NCBI GenBank assembly: GCA_022577435.1
Contig: JAKOON010000055.1
Coordinates: 1,385,401 to 1,449,400 of the forward strand
Length of the DNA: 64,000 bases
Direction of reading: 5' to 3'
Source: Embiotoca jacksoni
Lineage: Eukaryota; Chordata; Actinopteri; Embiotocidae
In this document: piece after piece, positions 25,951 to 36,850 of the stretch
Numbering within the stretch: position 1 is the stretch's first letter
Layout of the letters: each line of letters opens with the position of its first letter
Position numbers and translations under genes: made by a program
Notes under the pieces: model-generated
Databases searched by the model: none
What the model saw: the letters and a program-made list of their open reading frames with translations, nothing else
What the model was told of the DNA's origin: nothing

Positions 25951-26798
25951 ACACCTGGGAATCACCTGAGAATCACCTGAGATCACACCAGAGACTTATC
26001 GAAGACTCACCTGAGACTCACCTGAGAGTCACCTGACCTCACACCTGAGACTCAGGTGTCTCCGAATCACGCACCGGTGTTTCTCACCACCTGTCAGAGC
26101 TCCATCAGCCAATCAAGTGAGTGAACTCGGTGTGAGGGCGGCAGAAGGCTGGCACCTTGAACACTGAGGGTCACAGGGTTGTGAACTTTGACCTCCAGCT
26201 GTGATGTCACCTGTGAACACTCCTGTTAAGCAAGAGGAGGAAGTGAGTTGCCATTTTATTTTGACAGTCTGTCCACAGTTTCCTGTCAGTGAACAGTGAC
26301 AACCTGTATCTACCTGTGACCTGGACCACCTGTGGGCTGCTCCCTGTTTGACCTTTGACCTCCTATTCTGTAGTTAAATGGAGGATTTATTTTTAAACTT
26401 TTTTTAACATTTCAGGTTCCTTCATGTTTTCACAGATCATCATTTCTTTAAGCCGTGAAAATTAACAAATGAAAAACATTTCGGGGTCGAAAGTTCAAGC
26501 CTTTAACAAAACATCAAGAATAAATGAATCCAGATTTATTATATTTTAAAGTCAGATATTTGCGACAGACACATTTCACTTTACAGAGACGTCTAGATGT
26601 GAAAATAATAAAGATAATCTGTGTTTATGTCAGCTGCTCAGAATAAGCAGCACTTTCTCTGTATCAGAGCTTTACTACAATAAACGTCAAAACACGTAAT
26701 AATGAATCTGTCGCATAAAATCAACATGGAAAATAATAACAGTTTAAATGAAACATGATTAATGATCAGTCTGCTGATTGGTAATTATTATTATTATC

Positions 26799-26804
26799 AA
26801 TAAA
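26799..26804 (+). terminator. Candidate pak6 polyadenylation signal
   Basis: AATAAA about 850 bp beyond the pak6 stop in an AT-rich 3' region. It is one of several possible signals; nearer ones were not excluded. Confidence 0.4.
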
Positions 26805-28030
26805 ACATTTCTGTTCCGAAACAGACGTGTTGATTATTTTCTCCTGTGATGATGACGACGTTGCATCTGCTGTAAACCTTTTCTAATTTCCGCAATTTTA
26901 CCACAAAAAACTCACTTAAAACTCCAAAAAATGTCATTGTAACGTTTAACGTTGTAACGTTTTTGCCAACGCAAAATCAAACATTTTCGATGCCAGAACA
27001 ATCACAGAAAACTCAGCTGACGTCTGCAGTCTTTGTTCAGACTCTGAGTCCGAAGGATCCTCCGCACATCTCAGATAAAAACTGATGAAGCGCCTCCGGG
27101 TTTCTATTTGGAGGTCGAAGACTCCGACTGTCACAGATAAAGAGACGGAAACACTCGAGCTCGTCACAGCACGCTCTTCATATCAGAGCGAGTCTCATCA
27201 CAAACCTGCAGCCGCTTCACGAAGACGCGTTTTATTAAAGTTCTGCGTGACGAACATTAAACCATCTTCATTCATGTCACACGTGTTCAACACGTCTGCT
27301 GCTTCGTTTAAATCAGAGTCTGAGTTTTACATTTACAGTAGAGAAAAAAGGACTTTGACTGCAATGCAATGCATGCTGGGAAACATGTAAATATAACTTA
27401 AAATAAGAAAACTGGATTTTGAAGAGAAAATGTATAATTTATCTAATAGCATAGATAAACATAGTGGGGATGTGAAGATTTAGATTCAAACTTCAACAAC
27501 AAACAACATCAGGACTCACTTTGATCAAAAGAAGACAGACTTTACGTTTGTAAGGTTGAACAACTCGAACATCAGCTGCATCTAAAAAAAGATCCTTAAA
27601 AACAAACTTAAAGAAGAAACAGGTCCGACACGTCTTTTAGTTTCATCTGTGACCGTTAGGACTTAAAACAAGAAAAATAAAAACGTATTTCCTATATTTA
27701 TTATCGATTTAACTTACCTCCCTAGCTGAAGGCAATTTGACAGGATCAATAATAAACAACAATAAGATGACAAAAAATTACTTGGAAATACATTTAAGAA
27801 ATACATTTTGGTAATAAAAAGAACTGAATTAAATTATTCTCGTGGATTTATTTCTACCATTCCTATGAATCCATTAACATGAGGATGAGGGCAGGTTATT
27901 CTTTGCAGTAATTGTTTCATTGTTTAGTCATCTTCAAATATAAATTAAGAACCATTTTAAAAAGATTTATACGTTTTTCAGAAAAAAAAAAAAAGATGCC
28001 AATAAAAAGATGAATTCATAACAAACCGCA
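26805..28030. other. AT-rich intergenic between pak6 and the myosin gene
   Basis: No gene recognised. The ORFs present are short and unrelated to known families. Confidence 0.5.
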
Positions 28031-28382
28031 TTAAATGCATGTGCAATGACTGGTGATTGAGCAGAGGGTTAGCTGCAGTGAGGATACAGGAGAAGTAGAG
28101 TCTAAATGAAGAGGTGTCAGGCGCCTCTATCAGCAGGCAGATAAGCAGACAAACTCTGCTCTTCCTAAAATGGACTTTGACAGCCAAAGGTCCTGAATCT
28201 GCCCTCGTGGAGAGCTCGCATCCCGGGACAAATTTAGTTGTGCTGTCTTTTGTTTTCAGCAGTTATCTCCTAATTTGGTCCACGGGAAACCTTTATAAAC
28301 GTCACCCCCGCTGCGAGGAAGGCGGCAGTTCTTCATCTCTCTCCTCTCAGGTTATTCTGCTTTCTCATCTCCACCCTCAACC
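28031..28382 (+). promoter_or_regulatory. Candidate muscle-type promoter of the intronless myosin gene
   Basis: Within 350 bp upstream of the start codon are: an E-box (CATGTG near 28037), an AGGTGT T-box-like half site near 28111, a GATA core (AGATAA near 28138), a perfect CArG box CCTAAAATGG (28164-28173), and a TATA-like CTTTATAAAC (28289-28298), about 90 bp before the ATG. A pyrimidine run ending CTCTCAG just before the ATG could be a 5'UTR acceptor or simply leader. The motifs fit cardiac/skeletal expression, but such short sites occur by chance. Confidence 0.45.
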
Positions 28383-31300
28383 ATGGGTGACGCTCTGATG
28401 GCCGAATTTGGGAAGGCGGCTCCGTACCTGCGGAAGTCGGACAAAGAGCGCCTGGAGGCTCAGACCAGAGCTTTTGACATCAAGACCCAGTGTTTTGTCA
28501 TCGACGACAAGGTGGAATACATGAAAGGACAAATCCAGGGCAAAGACGGAGGGATGGTTACTGTCAAGAAGGAGGATGCAACGACGGTGACCGTGAAGGA
28601 ATCCGACGTTCACCCCCAGAACCCGCCGAAATTCGATAAAATCGAAGACATGGCGATGTTCACGTTCCTCCACGAGCCCGCCGTGCTGTTTAACCTCAAA
28701 GAGCGTTACGCCGCCTGGATGATCTACACCTACTCCGGGCTCTTCTGCGTCACCGTCAACCCGTACAAGTGGCTCCCTGTCTACGACTCCGAGGTAGTGG
28801 CGGCCTACAGGGGGAAGAAAAGGACTGAGGCCCCACCTCATATCTTCTCCATCTCTGATAACGCCTACCAGTACATGTTGACCGACCGGGAGAACCAGTC
28901 CGTCCTCATCACCGGAGAATCCGGTGCAGGAAAGACGGTGAACACCAAGAGAGTCATCCAGTACTTTGCCAGCATCGCTGCGGTCGGAGGTGCATGCAAA
29001 AAAGACAGCAGCAAGGGGACGCTGGAGGATCAAATCATCCAGGCGAACCCGGCGCTGGAAGCCTTCGGCAACGCCAAAACGCTGAGAAACGATAACTCGT
29101 CTCGATTTGGAAAATTCATCCGAATTCATTTCGGCACGAGCGGCAAGCTGTCGTCCGCTGATATTGAGACATACCTGCTGGAGAAGTCACGGGTCTCCTA
29201 TCAGCTCAAGGCTGAGAGGAACTACCACATCTTCTACCAGATCCTGTCCAATCAGAAGCCAGAGCTGCTGGACATGCTGCTGATCACCAACAACCCATAC
29301 GACTACTCCTACATCTCCCAGGGAGAGATAACAGTCGCCTCCATCAACGACTCGGAGGAGCTGATGGCCACCGACAGCGCCTTCGATGTGCTCGGATTCA
29401 CTCCAGAGGAGAAGATGGGCGTCTACAAACTGACCGGTGCCATCATGCACTACGGCAACCTGAAGTTCAAACAGAAGCAGCGTGAGGAGCAGGCCGAGCC
29501 TGACGGGACCGAGGATGCCGATAAATCCGCTTACCTGATGGGGCTGAACTCTGCCGACCTCATCAAAGGGCTGTGCCATCCCAGAGTCAAGGTAGGAAAC
29601 GAATATGTCACCAAAGGCCAAAGTGTGGAACAGGTCTACTATGCCATCGGTGCTCTGGCTAAGTCAGTGTATGAAAAGATGTTCAACTGGATGGTGGTGC
29701 GAATCAACCAGTCACTGGACACAAAGCAGCACCGTCAGCACTTCATAGGGGTGCTGGACATTGCTGGATTTGAGATCTTTGATTTCAACACCTTTGAGCA
29801 GCTGTGCATCAACTACACCAATGAAAAGCTGCAACAGTTTTTCAACCATCACATGTTTGTCCTGGAACAAGAGGAGTACAAAAAAGAAGGAATCGACTGG
29901 GAGTTCATCGACTTTGGGATGGACTTGCAGGCCTGTATTGACCTGATTGAAAAGCCGCTTGGGATCCTGTCGATTCTGGAAGAAGAGTGCATGTTTCCCA
30001 AAGCCAGTGACCAGACCTTCAAGTCCAAGCTCTATGATAATCATCTGGGCAAGAATAAGATGTTTGAGAAGCCGAGGGCAGCAAAGGGCAAATCAGAGGC
30101 TCATTTTGCCCTGGTTCACTATGCCGGCATGGTGGACTACAACATTGGTAACTGGCTGGTGAAAAACAAAGACCCCCTGAATGAAACTGTGGTGGGCCTC
30201 TACCAGAAATCCTCTCTGAAGCTCCTCAGTGTGCTGTTTTCAAGCTATTCAGGAAATGAAGGTGGAGACAAAGCAGGTGGCAAAGGAGCCAAGAAGAAAG
30301 GCTCCTCGTTCCAGACGGTGTCGGCTCTTCACAGGGAAAACCTGAACAAGCTGATGAACAACCTGAAGACCACGCATCCCCACTTTGTCCGCTGTCTGAT
30401 TCCAAACGAGAAGAAAATTCCTGGAGTCATGGACAACTGCCTTGTGATGCACCAGCTGCGCTGTAACGGTGTCCTGGAAGGTATCAGGATCTGCAGGAAG
30501 GGTTTCCCAAACAGGGTGCTCTATGGCGACTTTAAGCAGCGGTACAGGATCCTGAATGCCTCTGCCATCCCCGACGGTCAGTTCATCGACTGTAAGAAGA
30601 GTGCCGAAAAGTTGTTGGGATCGCTGGACATCGACCACACTCAGTATAGGTTTGGCCACACAAAAGTCTTCTTTAAAGCCGGCCTGCTGGGGACGCTGGA
30701 GGAGATGCGAGACGAGCAACTCTCTCGAATCATCACCAGGATCCAGGCCAACGCCCGCGCACTCCTCATGAGGGCGGAGTTTATTAAGCTCGTGGAACGA
30801 AGAGATGCCCTGATGGTGATCCAGTGGAACCTTCGATCTTTCCTGGGTGTGAAGAACTGGCCCTGGATGAAGCTCTTCTTCAAGATCAAACCCCTGCTGA
30901 AGAGCGCCGAGTCTGAGAAGGAGATGGCCAACATGAAGGATGAATTCAACAAGTTGAAGGAAGCGTTGGAGAAATCAGAGGCAAGACGGAAGGAAGTAGA
31001 GGAGAAAATAGTGACTCTTCTCCAAGAGAAGAACGATATGACTCTGCAAATTCAGTCTGAACAGGACACTCTGACGGATGCTGAGGAGCGCTGCGAACAG
31101 CTCATAAAGAGCAAGATTCAACTGGAGGCCAAGCAGAAAGAGATGACGGAGAGACTGGAGGATGAAGAGGAGCTGAACGCAGATCTTACAGCCAAGAAAC
31201 GCAAGCTCGAAGACGAATGCTCTGAGCTGAAAAAAGATATTGATGACCTGGAGCTAACTTTAGCCAAGGTGGAAAAAGAGAAACATGCCACAGAGAATAA

Positions 31301-34187
31301 GGTGAAAAACCTGACAGAGGAGATGGCATCCCAGGATGACAACATCATGAAGCTGACAAAAGAGAAGAAGGCACTTCAGGAGGCTCACCAGCAGACACTG
31401 GATGACCTGCAGAGTGAAGAAGACAAAGCCAACAGTTTGACCAAAGCTAAAGCTAAGCTGGAGCAACAGGTGGACGATCTGGAGGGCTCGCTGGAACAAG
31501 AGAAGAAAGTTAGGATGGACCTGGAGCGCTCAAAGAGGAAGTTCGAGGGGGACCTGAAACTGACCCAGGAGAGTCTGATGGATTTGGAGAATGACAAGCA
31601 GCAGCTGGAGGAAAAGCTCAAGAAAAAAGACTTTGAGGTCAACCATATAAATTCAAGGCTAGAAGATGAGCAGGTTGCCTCAATTCAGCTCCAGAAGAAG
31701 CTGAAAGAAAATCAGGCGAGGATCGAGGAGCTCGAGGAGGAGCTGGATGCCGAGCGAGCAGCCCGGGCGAAGGTGGAGAAGCAGCGCTCTGATCTTTCCC
31801 GCGAGCTGGAGGACATCAGCGAACGGCTGGAGGAAGCAGGTGGAGCCACATCAGTTCAGGTGGAGCTGAATAAGAAGAGAGATGCTGAATTTCAAAAGCT
31901 GCGCAGGGAGCTGGAGGAATCCACCCTCCAACACGAGGCCACCGGTGCCACCCTGAGGAAGAAACACGCAGACAGTGTCGCCGAGCTGGGAGAACAAATT
32001 GACAACCTGCAGCGTGTGAAGCAGAAACTGGAGAAAGAAAAGAGTGAGCTGAAGCTGGAGCTGGACGACTTGTCTTCGAACATGGAAAGCGTGGTGAAGG
32101 CCAAGTCGAACATAGAGAAGATGTGCCGGACGATGGAAGACAACATGAACGAGTACAAGAGTAAACACGAGGAGGCTCAACGGACCGTCAATGACCTGAC
32201 GACCCAAAGGGCCAAGCTGCTCACGGAGAACGGCGAGTTTGGAAGGCAGCTGGAGGAGAAGGAGTGTCTGATATCACAGCTGACCAGAGGGAAGAACTCG
32301 TACAACCAGCAGGTGGAAGACCTGCGCAGACAGCTGGAAGAGGAAGTGAAGGCGAAGAACGCCCTCGCCCACGCTGTGCAATCAGCTCGTCACGACTGTG
32401 ATCTGCTCCGAGAACAGTTCGAAGAAGAGCAGGAAGCCAAGGCCGAGCTGCAGAGAGCTCTGTCCAAATCCAACACCGAGGTCTCCGCGTGGAGGACGAA
32501 GTACGAAACCGACGGGATCCAGAGAGCAGAGGAGTTGGAGGAGGCAAAGAAGAAGCTGGTTGTGAGACTGCAAGAGGCCGAGGAGGCCATCGAGGCCGTG
32601 AACGCAAAGTCTTCTTCCCTCGAGAAGACCAAACACCGCCTCCAAAATGAGATTGAAGACCTGATGCTGGACCTCGAGAGATCCAATGCAGCATCTGCAA
32701 CACTGGACAAAAAACAAAGAACCTTTGACAAAGTTCTGGCAGAGTGGAAGCAAAAGTTTGAGGAGTCGCAGTGTGAATTAGAGGCCTCCCAGAAGGAGGC
32801 TCGGTCTCTGAGCACTGAGCTCTTCAAACTGAAGAACGCCTACGAGGAGTCGCTGGATCAGCTTGAGACTATGAAGCGAGAGAACAAGAACCTGCAAGAG
32901 GAGATCTGTGACCTCACTGACCAGCTCGGGGAGGGCGGCCGGAGCGGCCATGAACTGGAGAAGATCCGGAAGCAGCTCGAACAAGAAAAGGCCGAGCTGC
33001 AGTCGGCGCTGGAGGAAGCAGAGGGTTCCCTGGAGCACGAAGAGAGCAAGATCCTCCGAGCCCAGCTGGAGTTCCACCAAGTGAAGGCCGAGATGGAGCG
33101 CAAGGTGGCGGAAAAAGACGAGGAGATGGAGCAGGCCAAGAGAAACTACCAACGGATGCTTGAGTCCCTTCAGTCCTCGCTGGAGTCTGAGACCAGGAGC
33201 CGGAACGAGGCCTTGAGAGTGAAGAAGAAGATGGACGGTGACCTCAACGAGATGGAGATCCAGCTGAGCCAAGCTAACAGGCAGGCAGCCGACACCCAGA
33301 AGCAGCTCAAGAACCTCCAGGCGTATCTGAAGGACACTCAGCTGCAGCTGGACGACACCCAGCATGGCAACGACGACCTGAAAGAAAATATTGCTCTGCT
33401 TGAACGCCGGAACAACCTGATCCAGGCTGAGCTGGAGGAATTGAGGGCCGCCCTCGAGCAGACGGAGAGAAGTCGGAAACTGGCTGAACAGGAGCTGATT
33501 GATGCAACAGAGCGCATGCAGCTCCTGCACTCCCAAAACACCAGCCTGATCAACCAGAAGAAGAAGCACGAAGCAGACCTCCTCCACCTGCAGAACGAGA
33601 TAGAGGAGGCCATACAGGAGAACCGCAACGCTGAGGAGAAGGCAAAGAAGGCCATCACCGATGCAGCCATGATGGCCGAGGAGCTGAAGAAGGAGCAGGA
33701 CACCAGTGCCCATCTGGAGCGCATGAAGAAGAACATGGAGCAGACCATCAAAGACCTGCAGCACCGTCTGGACGAGGCCGAGCAGATCGCCATGAAGGGC
33801 GGCAAGAAGCAGCTCCAGAAACTGGAGGCGCGCATCAAAGACCTGGAGAACGAGCTGGAGGCGGAGCAGAAGAGGGGAACAGAGTCCATCAAGGGGGTCC
33901 GCAAGTACGAGCGCCGGATCAAAGAACTCACCTACCAGACCGAGGAGGACCGCAAGAACTTGGCCCGCCTCCAGGACCTGGTGGACAAGCTGCAGCTCAA
34001 GGTCAAGTCCTACAAACATGCCGCAGAGGAGGCGGAGGAGACCGCCAACAACAACATGGCCAAACTCCGCAAGCTGCAGCACGAGCTGGACGAGGCCGAG
34101 GAGCGAGCCGACATCGCCGAGTCGCAAGTAAACAAGCTGAGGGCGAAGACCCGGGACGGACCCTCCAAGAAGGGCATGGATGAGTGA
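28383..34187 (+). CDS. Sarcomeric myosin heavy chain, cardiac/slow type, single-exon coding region
   Basis: Thick-filament motor of striated muscle, 1,934 residues, the usual length for the family. Start in CAACCATGG. Motor: SH3-like N-domain, P-loop GESGAGKT (178-185), loop 1 with a Lys-rich insert (about 204-213), actin-binding loop 2 rich in Gly/Lys (GGDKAGGKGAKKKG), relay and converter regions, and an IQ region (ITRIQANARALLMR) leading to the NWPWMKLFFKIKPLLKS junction. The rod is a heptad coiled coil from about 845 to the end, closing with KTRDGPSKKGMDE. The N-terminus (DALMAEFGKAAPYLRKSDKERLEAQTR) is nearest MYH6/MYH7-type proteins. Vertebrate sarcomeric MYH genes normally have some 38-40 exons; here the reading frame has no intron, frameshift or stop. 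I therefore infer an expressed, constrained retrocopy or an intron-stripped locus. No symbol is given because several fish paralogues fit. Confidence 0.95.
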   Translation: MGDALMAEFGKAAPYLRKSDKERLEAQTRAFDIKTQCFVIDDKVEYMKGQIQGKDGGMVTVKKEDATTVTVKESDVHPQNPPKFDKIEDMAMFTFLHEPAVLFNLKERYAAWMIYTYSGLFCVTVNPYKWLPVYDSEVVAAYRGKKRTEAPPHIFSISDNAYQYMLTDRENQSVLITGESGAGKTVNTKRVIQYFASIAAVGGACKKDSSKGTLEDQIIQANPALEAFGNAKTLRNDNSSRFGKFIRIHFGTSGKLSSADIETYLLEKSRVSYQLKAERNYHIFYQILSNQKPELLDMLLITNNPYDYSYISQGEITVASINDSEELMATDSAFDVLGFTPEEKMGVYKLTGAIMHYGNLKFKQKQREEQAEPDGTEDADKSAYLMGLNSADLIKGLCHPRVKVGNEYVTKGQSVEQVYYAIGALAKSVYEKMFNWMVVRINQSLDTKQHRQHFIGVLDIAGFEIFDFNTFEQLCINYTNEKLQQFFNHHMFVLEQEEYKKEGIDWEFIDFGMDLQACIDLIEKPLGILSILEEECMFPKASDQTFKSKLYDNHLGKNKMFEKPRAAKGKSEAHFALVHYAGMVDYNIGNWLVKNKDPLNETVVGLYQKSSLKLLSVLFSSYSGNEGGDKAGGKGAKKKGSSFQTVSALHRENLNKLMNNLKTTHPHFVRCLIPNEKKIPGVMDNCLVMHQLRCNGVLEGIRICRKGFPNRVLYGDFKQRYRILNASAIPDGQFIDCKKSAEKLLGSLDIDHTQYRFGHTKVFFKAGLLGTLEEMRDEQLSRIITRIQANARALLMRAEFIKLVERRDALMVIQWNLRSFLGVKNWPWMKLFFKIKPLLKSAESEKEMANMKDEFNKLKEALEKSEARRKEVEEKIVTLLQEKNDMTLQIQSEQDTLTDAEERCEQLIKSKIQLEAKQKEMTERLEDEEELNADLTAKKRKLEDECSELKKDIDDLELTLAKVEKEKHATENKVKNLTEEMASQDDNIMKLTKEKKALQEAHQQTLDDLQSEEDKANSLTKAKAKLEQQVDDLEGSLEQEKKVRMDLERSKRKFEGDLKLTQESLMDLENDKQQLEEKLKKKDFEVNHINSRLEDEQVASIQLQKKLKENQARIEELEEELDAERAARAKVEKQRSDLSRELEDISERLEEAGGATSVQVELNKKRDAEFQKLRRELEESTLQHEATGATLRKKHADSVAELGEQIDNLQRVKQKLEKEKSELKLELDDLSSNMESVVKAKSNIEKMCRTMEDNMNEYKSKHEEAQRTVNDLTTQRAKLLTENGEFGRQLEEKECLISQLTRGKNSYNQQVEDLRRQLEEEVKAKNALAHAVQSARHDCDLLREQFEEEQEAKAELQRALSKSNTEVSAWRTKYETDGIQRAEELEEAKKKLVVRLQEAEEAIEAVNAKSSSLEKTKHRLQNEIEDLMLDLERSNAASATLDKKQRTFDKVLAEWKQKFEESQCELEASQKEARSLSTELFKLKNAYEESLDQLETMKRENKNLQEEICDLTDQLGEGGRSGHELEKIRKQLEQEKAELQSALEEAEGSLEHEESKILRAQLEFHQVKAEMERKVAEKDEEMEQAKRNYQRMLESLQSSLESETRSRNEALRVKKKMDGDLNEMEIQLSQANRQAADTQKQLKNLQAYLKDTQLQLDDTQHGNDDLKENIALLERRNNLIQAELEELRAALEQTERSRKLAEQELIDATERMQLLHSQNTSLINQKKKHEADLLHLQNEIEEAIQENRNAEEKAKKAITDAAMMAEELKKEQDTSAHLERMKKNMEQTIKDLQHRLDEAEQIAMKGGKKQLQKLEARIKDLENELEAEQKRGTESIKGVRKYERRIKELTYQTEEDRKNLARLQDLVDKLQLKVKSYKHAAEEAEETANNNMAKLRKLQHELDEAEERADIAESQVNKLRAKTRDGPSKKGMDE

Positions 34188-34880
34188 GGATGGTCCCAGA
34201 ACATCACAGGTGGGCTCCAAATATTCACCTCACAGTCAAACCTCTAAAACATAAAATACGCAAAATATAAACAAAAAACATGAATGAAAACAACAACTAA
34301 AGCTTATTAAAGGTCCACTTACTAGATCTGTCAACCTCACCTCATGGTCTTCGTCGGCGGACGCTAAGTGATCCACATACTTATGATGCAACAACACTTT
34401 GGTCATTGGATGGCAGATTGACCGTCTCCATGGAGACCGTGTGATGTGTGATGAAAGCCATGAGATGTGACTGAAAGCTGTGATTAAAGCTAAATAAGTG
34501 AACCTTGAGTTTTAGTGGGTTTTTAACTTGTTTATACGGTGAAGCGTGAAAGGCGAGTTTTCATCTCTGGAAAAAGTTTTTGTCGCAGCTCGTCAATGTG
34601 TCTGTTTTGATTGACAGGTGTTCCTGTTCCTGCATGTTTGGGACCGGAGACGCTGTGGAACCTAAAACCAAGCAACAATTATTCCATCACCGTTAACAGT
34701 GATCAGTTATTGATTAGAATCACTGAGTGTAACTTTAGTGGAGGTCTTTAGGTTTGACTTCAGAGCAACAAACCTCTGATTTTTCTTCCATCAGTTTCCC
34801 ATCAGGAGGTAGGATCAATACTGGAATACTGTGATCAATAAGTGACCATGAGATTATTACATTAATCTGTAGAAATAAAA
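34188..34880 (+). other. Myosin 3' untranslated region with possible 3'UTR intron
   Basis: Twenty-nine bases after the stop is a donor-like ACATCACAG|GTGGGC. An acceptor-like TTGACAG|GTGTTCC lies near 34618. AATAAA sits at 34874-34879 as the likely polyadenylation signal. Whether the putative intron is used cannot be told from sequence. Confidence 0.4.
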
Positions 34881-36017
34881 TTCCTACCGACCGCAGAGCT
34901 CGTCTGTCTGTTCTTTATCTGACCATCAAACTGCTGAGTTCATTTGTTCATAAATGTTAATAAAACACAGATTTCTAATTAAAAACAGATTAAAACTCTA
35001 GTTGAAATAGAACCAGACTGAGTTATCTGCTTCAAACTAAGTCATTTAACCACATAAATGTTCTTCAGTCACATACTGACAACAACAAAAAAGAAAACTT
35101 TTTTTTTCTCATTTAGCTGCCGTATCTGTACAACTCATCGCTTCTGCAGCACAAATAGTAAAACAGATTACACAGGTAGATTTAACTAACATTCATTCAA
35201 CATTCAATACATTCAACGCTCACAATAAACCTCCGCTGTGTTAACAAACCTCTGTACGAGCCTCAAGTCTCACGAACTACCAGAAAACGTGTTAACTGAC
35301 TGTGAAGAGAAGCGTTTGCTCTTTATTATGTAGCTGCACTGCACATTATCTCCAACAATTTACTGCACTCTTGTCGCTGATACTGAGGAATATTAACACA
35401 CCTGAGTGCAGAAACAAAGAGGCAGACAACTTTAGCTTGTAGGGCCGTTAGGCTCCTCCTGAGAGCTGTGCGCCATCTAGTGACGTCTTTAAGTATTGCA
35501 CTGGCGTCCTACCAAGATAACAAGAGCACAATAGATTCAGCTTTTAACTGCTTTTTAAAGATACCATGTAAAATGTAAAAAAAAAATTTAAAAAAAAATG
35601 CTGAGGTGTCTACTTTTAACTATTTTTAACTTATTATTTTTCTGCAATCGTCCCCATAGCTTTTTACTGTTTAAAAAAAAAAAAAAAAAAAATCGTGTAA
35701 AACCTGTTTAACCCTCAACATAAACAGCCAGTGAATAAACAGAAGAACAGGTTTTTAAAAGGGCACCAAAATCATTTCTGAACGCCAGGCTTTTATTTTG
35801 AAGGCGTGGCCTGGGAGTTTCCGGTCCGCCTTGAGTCGGTTTAACTTGACAGTCTGAATATGACCCTCCGGAGGATCCAGCTGTTGGTCCACATCAGGAT
35901 GGTGGAGGAACCGGGACGCTAACGGCTCTTCGCCGGTCTGCAGGCACTCTGTTCGGCTGCGACCGACCAAACACTCGTCTACCTCCACCGGACCCTGACC
36001 AGCAGCACCGTCAGACC
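34881..36017. other. Intergenic between myosin and inafm2
   Basis: AT-rich, with A runs near 35580 and 35672. The last 200 bp before inafm2 are GC-richer and probably hold its promoter and 5'UTR. No other gene seen. Confidence 0.5.
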
Positions 36018-36725
36018 ATGCGGGACCCGATGAACTGGACCCCGGGATTGGGCGCTGCGGAGCGGGGAAAGCCTGCTACCTACACCGGGGAGCAGAAGGC
36101 GAGGCTGGTGGCCAAAGCCAACAGGAAGTGGGTGAGACTGACCACCGCGGCGGCCTACGTGCTCTCCGTGTCTCTGGCGGCCGTCCTCCTGGCTGTTTAC
36201 TACAGCCTCATCTGGAGACCCACAGCTGGACCGGGACTGACCCGCGCCAGGAGCGGGACCGGGACCTCTAGGACTGAAGTGAATCTTACTGAAGCTGAAG
36301 CTGCAAAAAACTTTAGAAATAAAACAAAATGTGATGTCGATGAAAATAACTCTTTAAACAGGGACCGTGACGTTATCAGTAATAGATCTATTGAGAAAGA
36401 GAGTCACGTGACGACTGAAACTCAAATTAATACATCTGATAAAAGTACTTTTACTCCCAGTACTCCTAGTACTCCCAGCACCGGGTCCACGGAAGTCCCT
36501 CCCGGGGACACTCCGGTTACCTCGGTCCCCTCTGCCGGACCCCCCGCGGAGGCCGGCCAGGACGTCACTTCTCCGGCTCCAAGCACCGCCGAGCCGCCTG
36601 CTGTCACCGCGGACGATCCGTCCAACCTACCGACCCACCGGGCGGCCGAAGGCGGGTGGACGGAGACGGACTCCTCGGGGTCCGAGGTCGGGAAGAAGGA
36701 GTATAAGTTTACTGGACACTGGTGA
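36018..36725 (+). CDS. inafm2: InaF-motif containing protein 2
   Basis: Small single-pass membrane protein. The family is named after Drosophila InaF, a TRP-channel partner; the vertebrate role is poorly defined. Single exon, 235 residues. The conserved INAF block spans about 14-68 (AERGKPATYTGEQKAR, then ANRKWVRL) and enters a membrane helix at about 41-66 (AYVLSVSLAAVLLAVYYSLIW). The rest is Ser/Thr/Pro-rich and low complexity, with short STPSTPST-type repeats, ending KKEYKFTGHW. The human protein is shorter but identical in layout. AATAAA follows the stop by 11 bp. Confidence 0.9.
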   Translation: MRDPMNWTPGLGAAERGKPATYTGEQKARLVAKANRKWVRLTTAAAYVLSVSLAAVLLAVYYSLIWRPTAGPGLTRARSGTGTSRTEVNLTEAEAAKNFRNKTKCDVDENNSLNRDRDVISNRSIEKESHVTTETQINTSDKSTFTPSTPSTPSTGSTEVPPGDTPVTSVPSAGPPAEAGQDVTSPAPSTAEPPAVTADDPSNLPTHRAAEGGWTETDSSGSEVGKKEYKFTGHW

Positions 36726-36735
36726 CTCCTTTCAA

Positions 36736-36741
36736 AATAAA
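36736..36741 (+). terminator. inafm2 polyadenylation signal
   Basis: AATAAA only 11 bp after the TGA, which would give a very short 3'UTR if used. Confidence 0.5.
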
Positions 36742-36844
36742 ATCTGTCTGTATGTTCGTTTTGATTAGTTATCGATCATGGTTGAAGTGTTGATGTGAGT
36801 GATTAGTATGTATTAATCGAGACTGAACGGATTCGAAATGCAGT

Positions 36845-36850
36845 TTTATT
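36845..36850 (-). terminator. Polyadenylation signal for the C1q-domain gene
   Basis: TTTATT on plus (AATAAA on minus), 459 bp beyond the C1q stop. It lies about 100 bp from the inafm2 signal, so the two genes converge tail to tail. Confidence 0.45.

Noticed and set aside
32778..34220. 480-residue minus-strand ORF under the myosin rod
   Set aside because: Shadow of a coiled-coil coding region rich in Glu/Lys/Leu codons; composition is Leu-rich and family-less.
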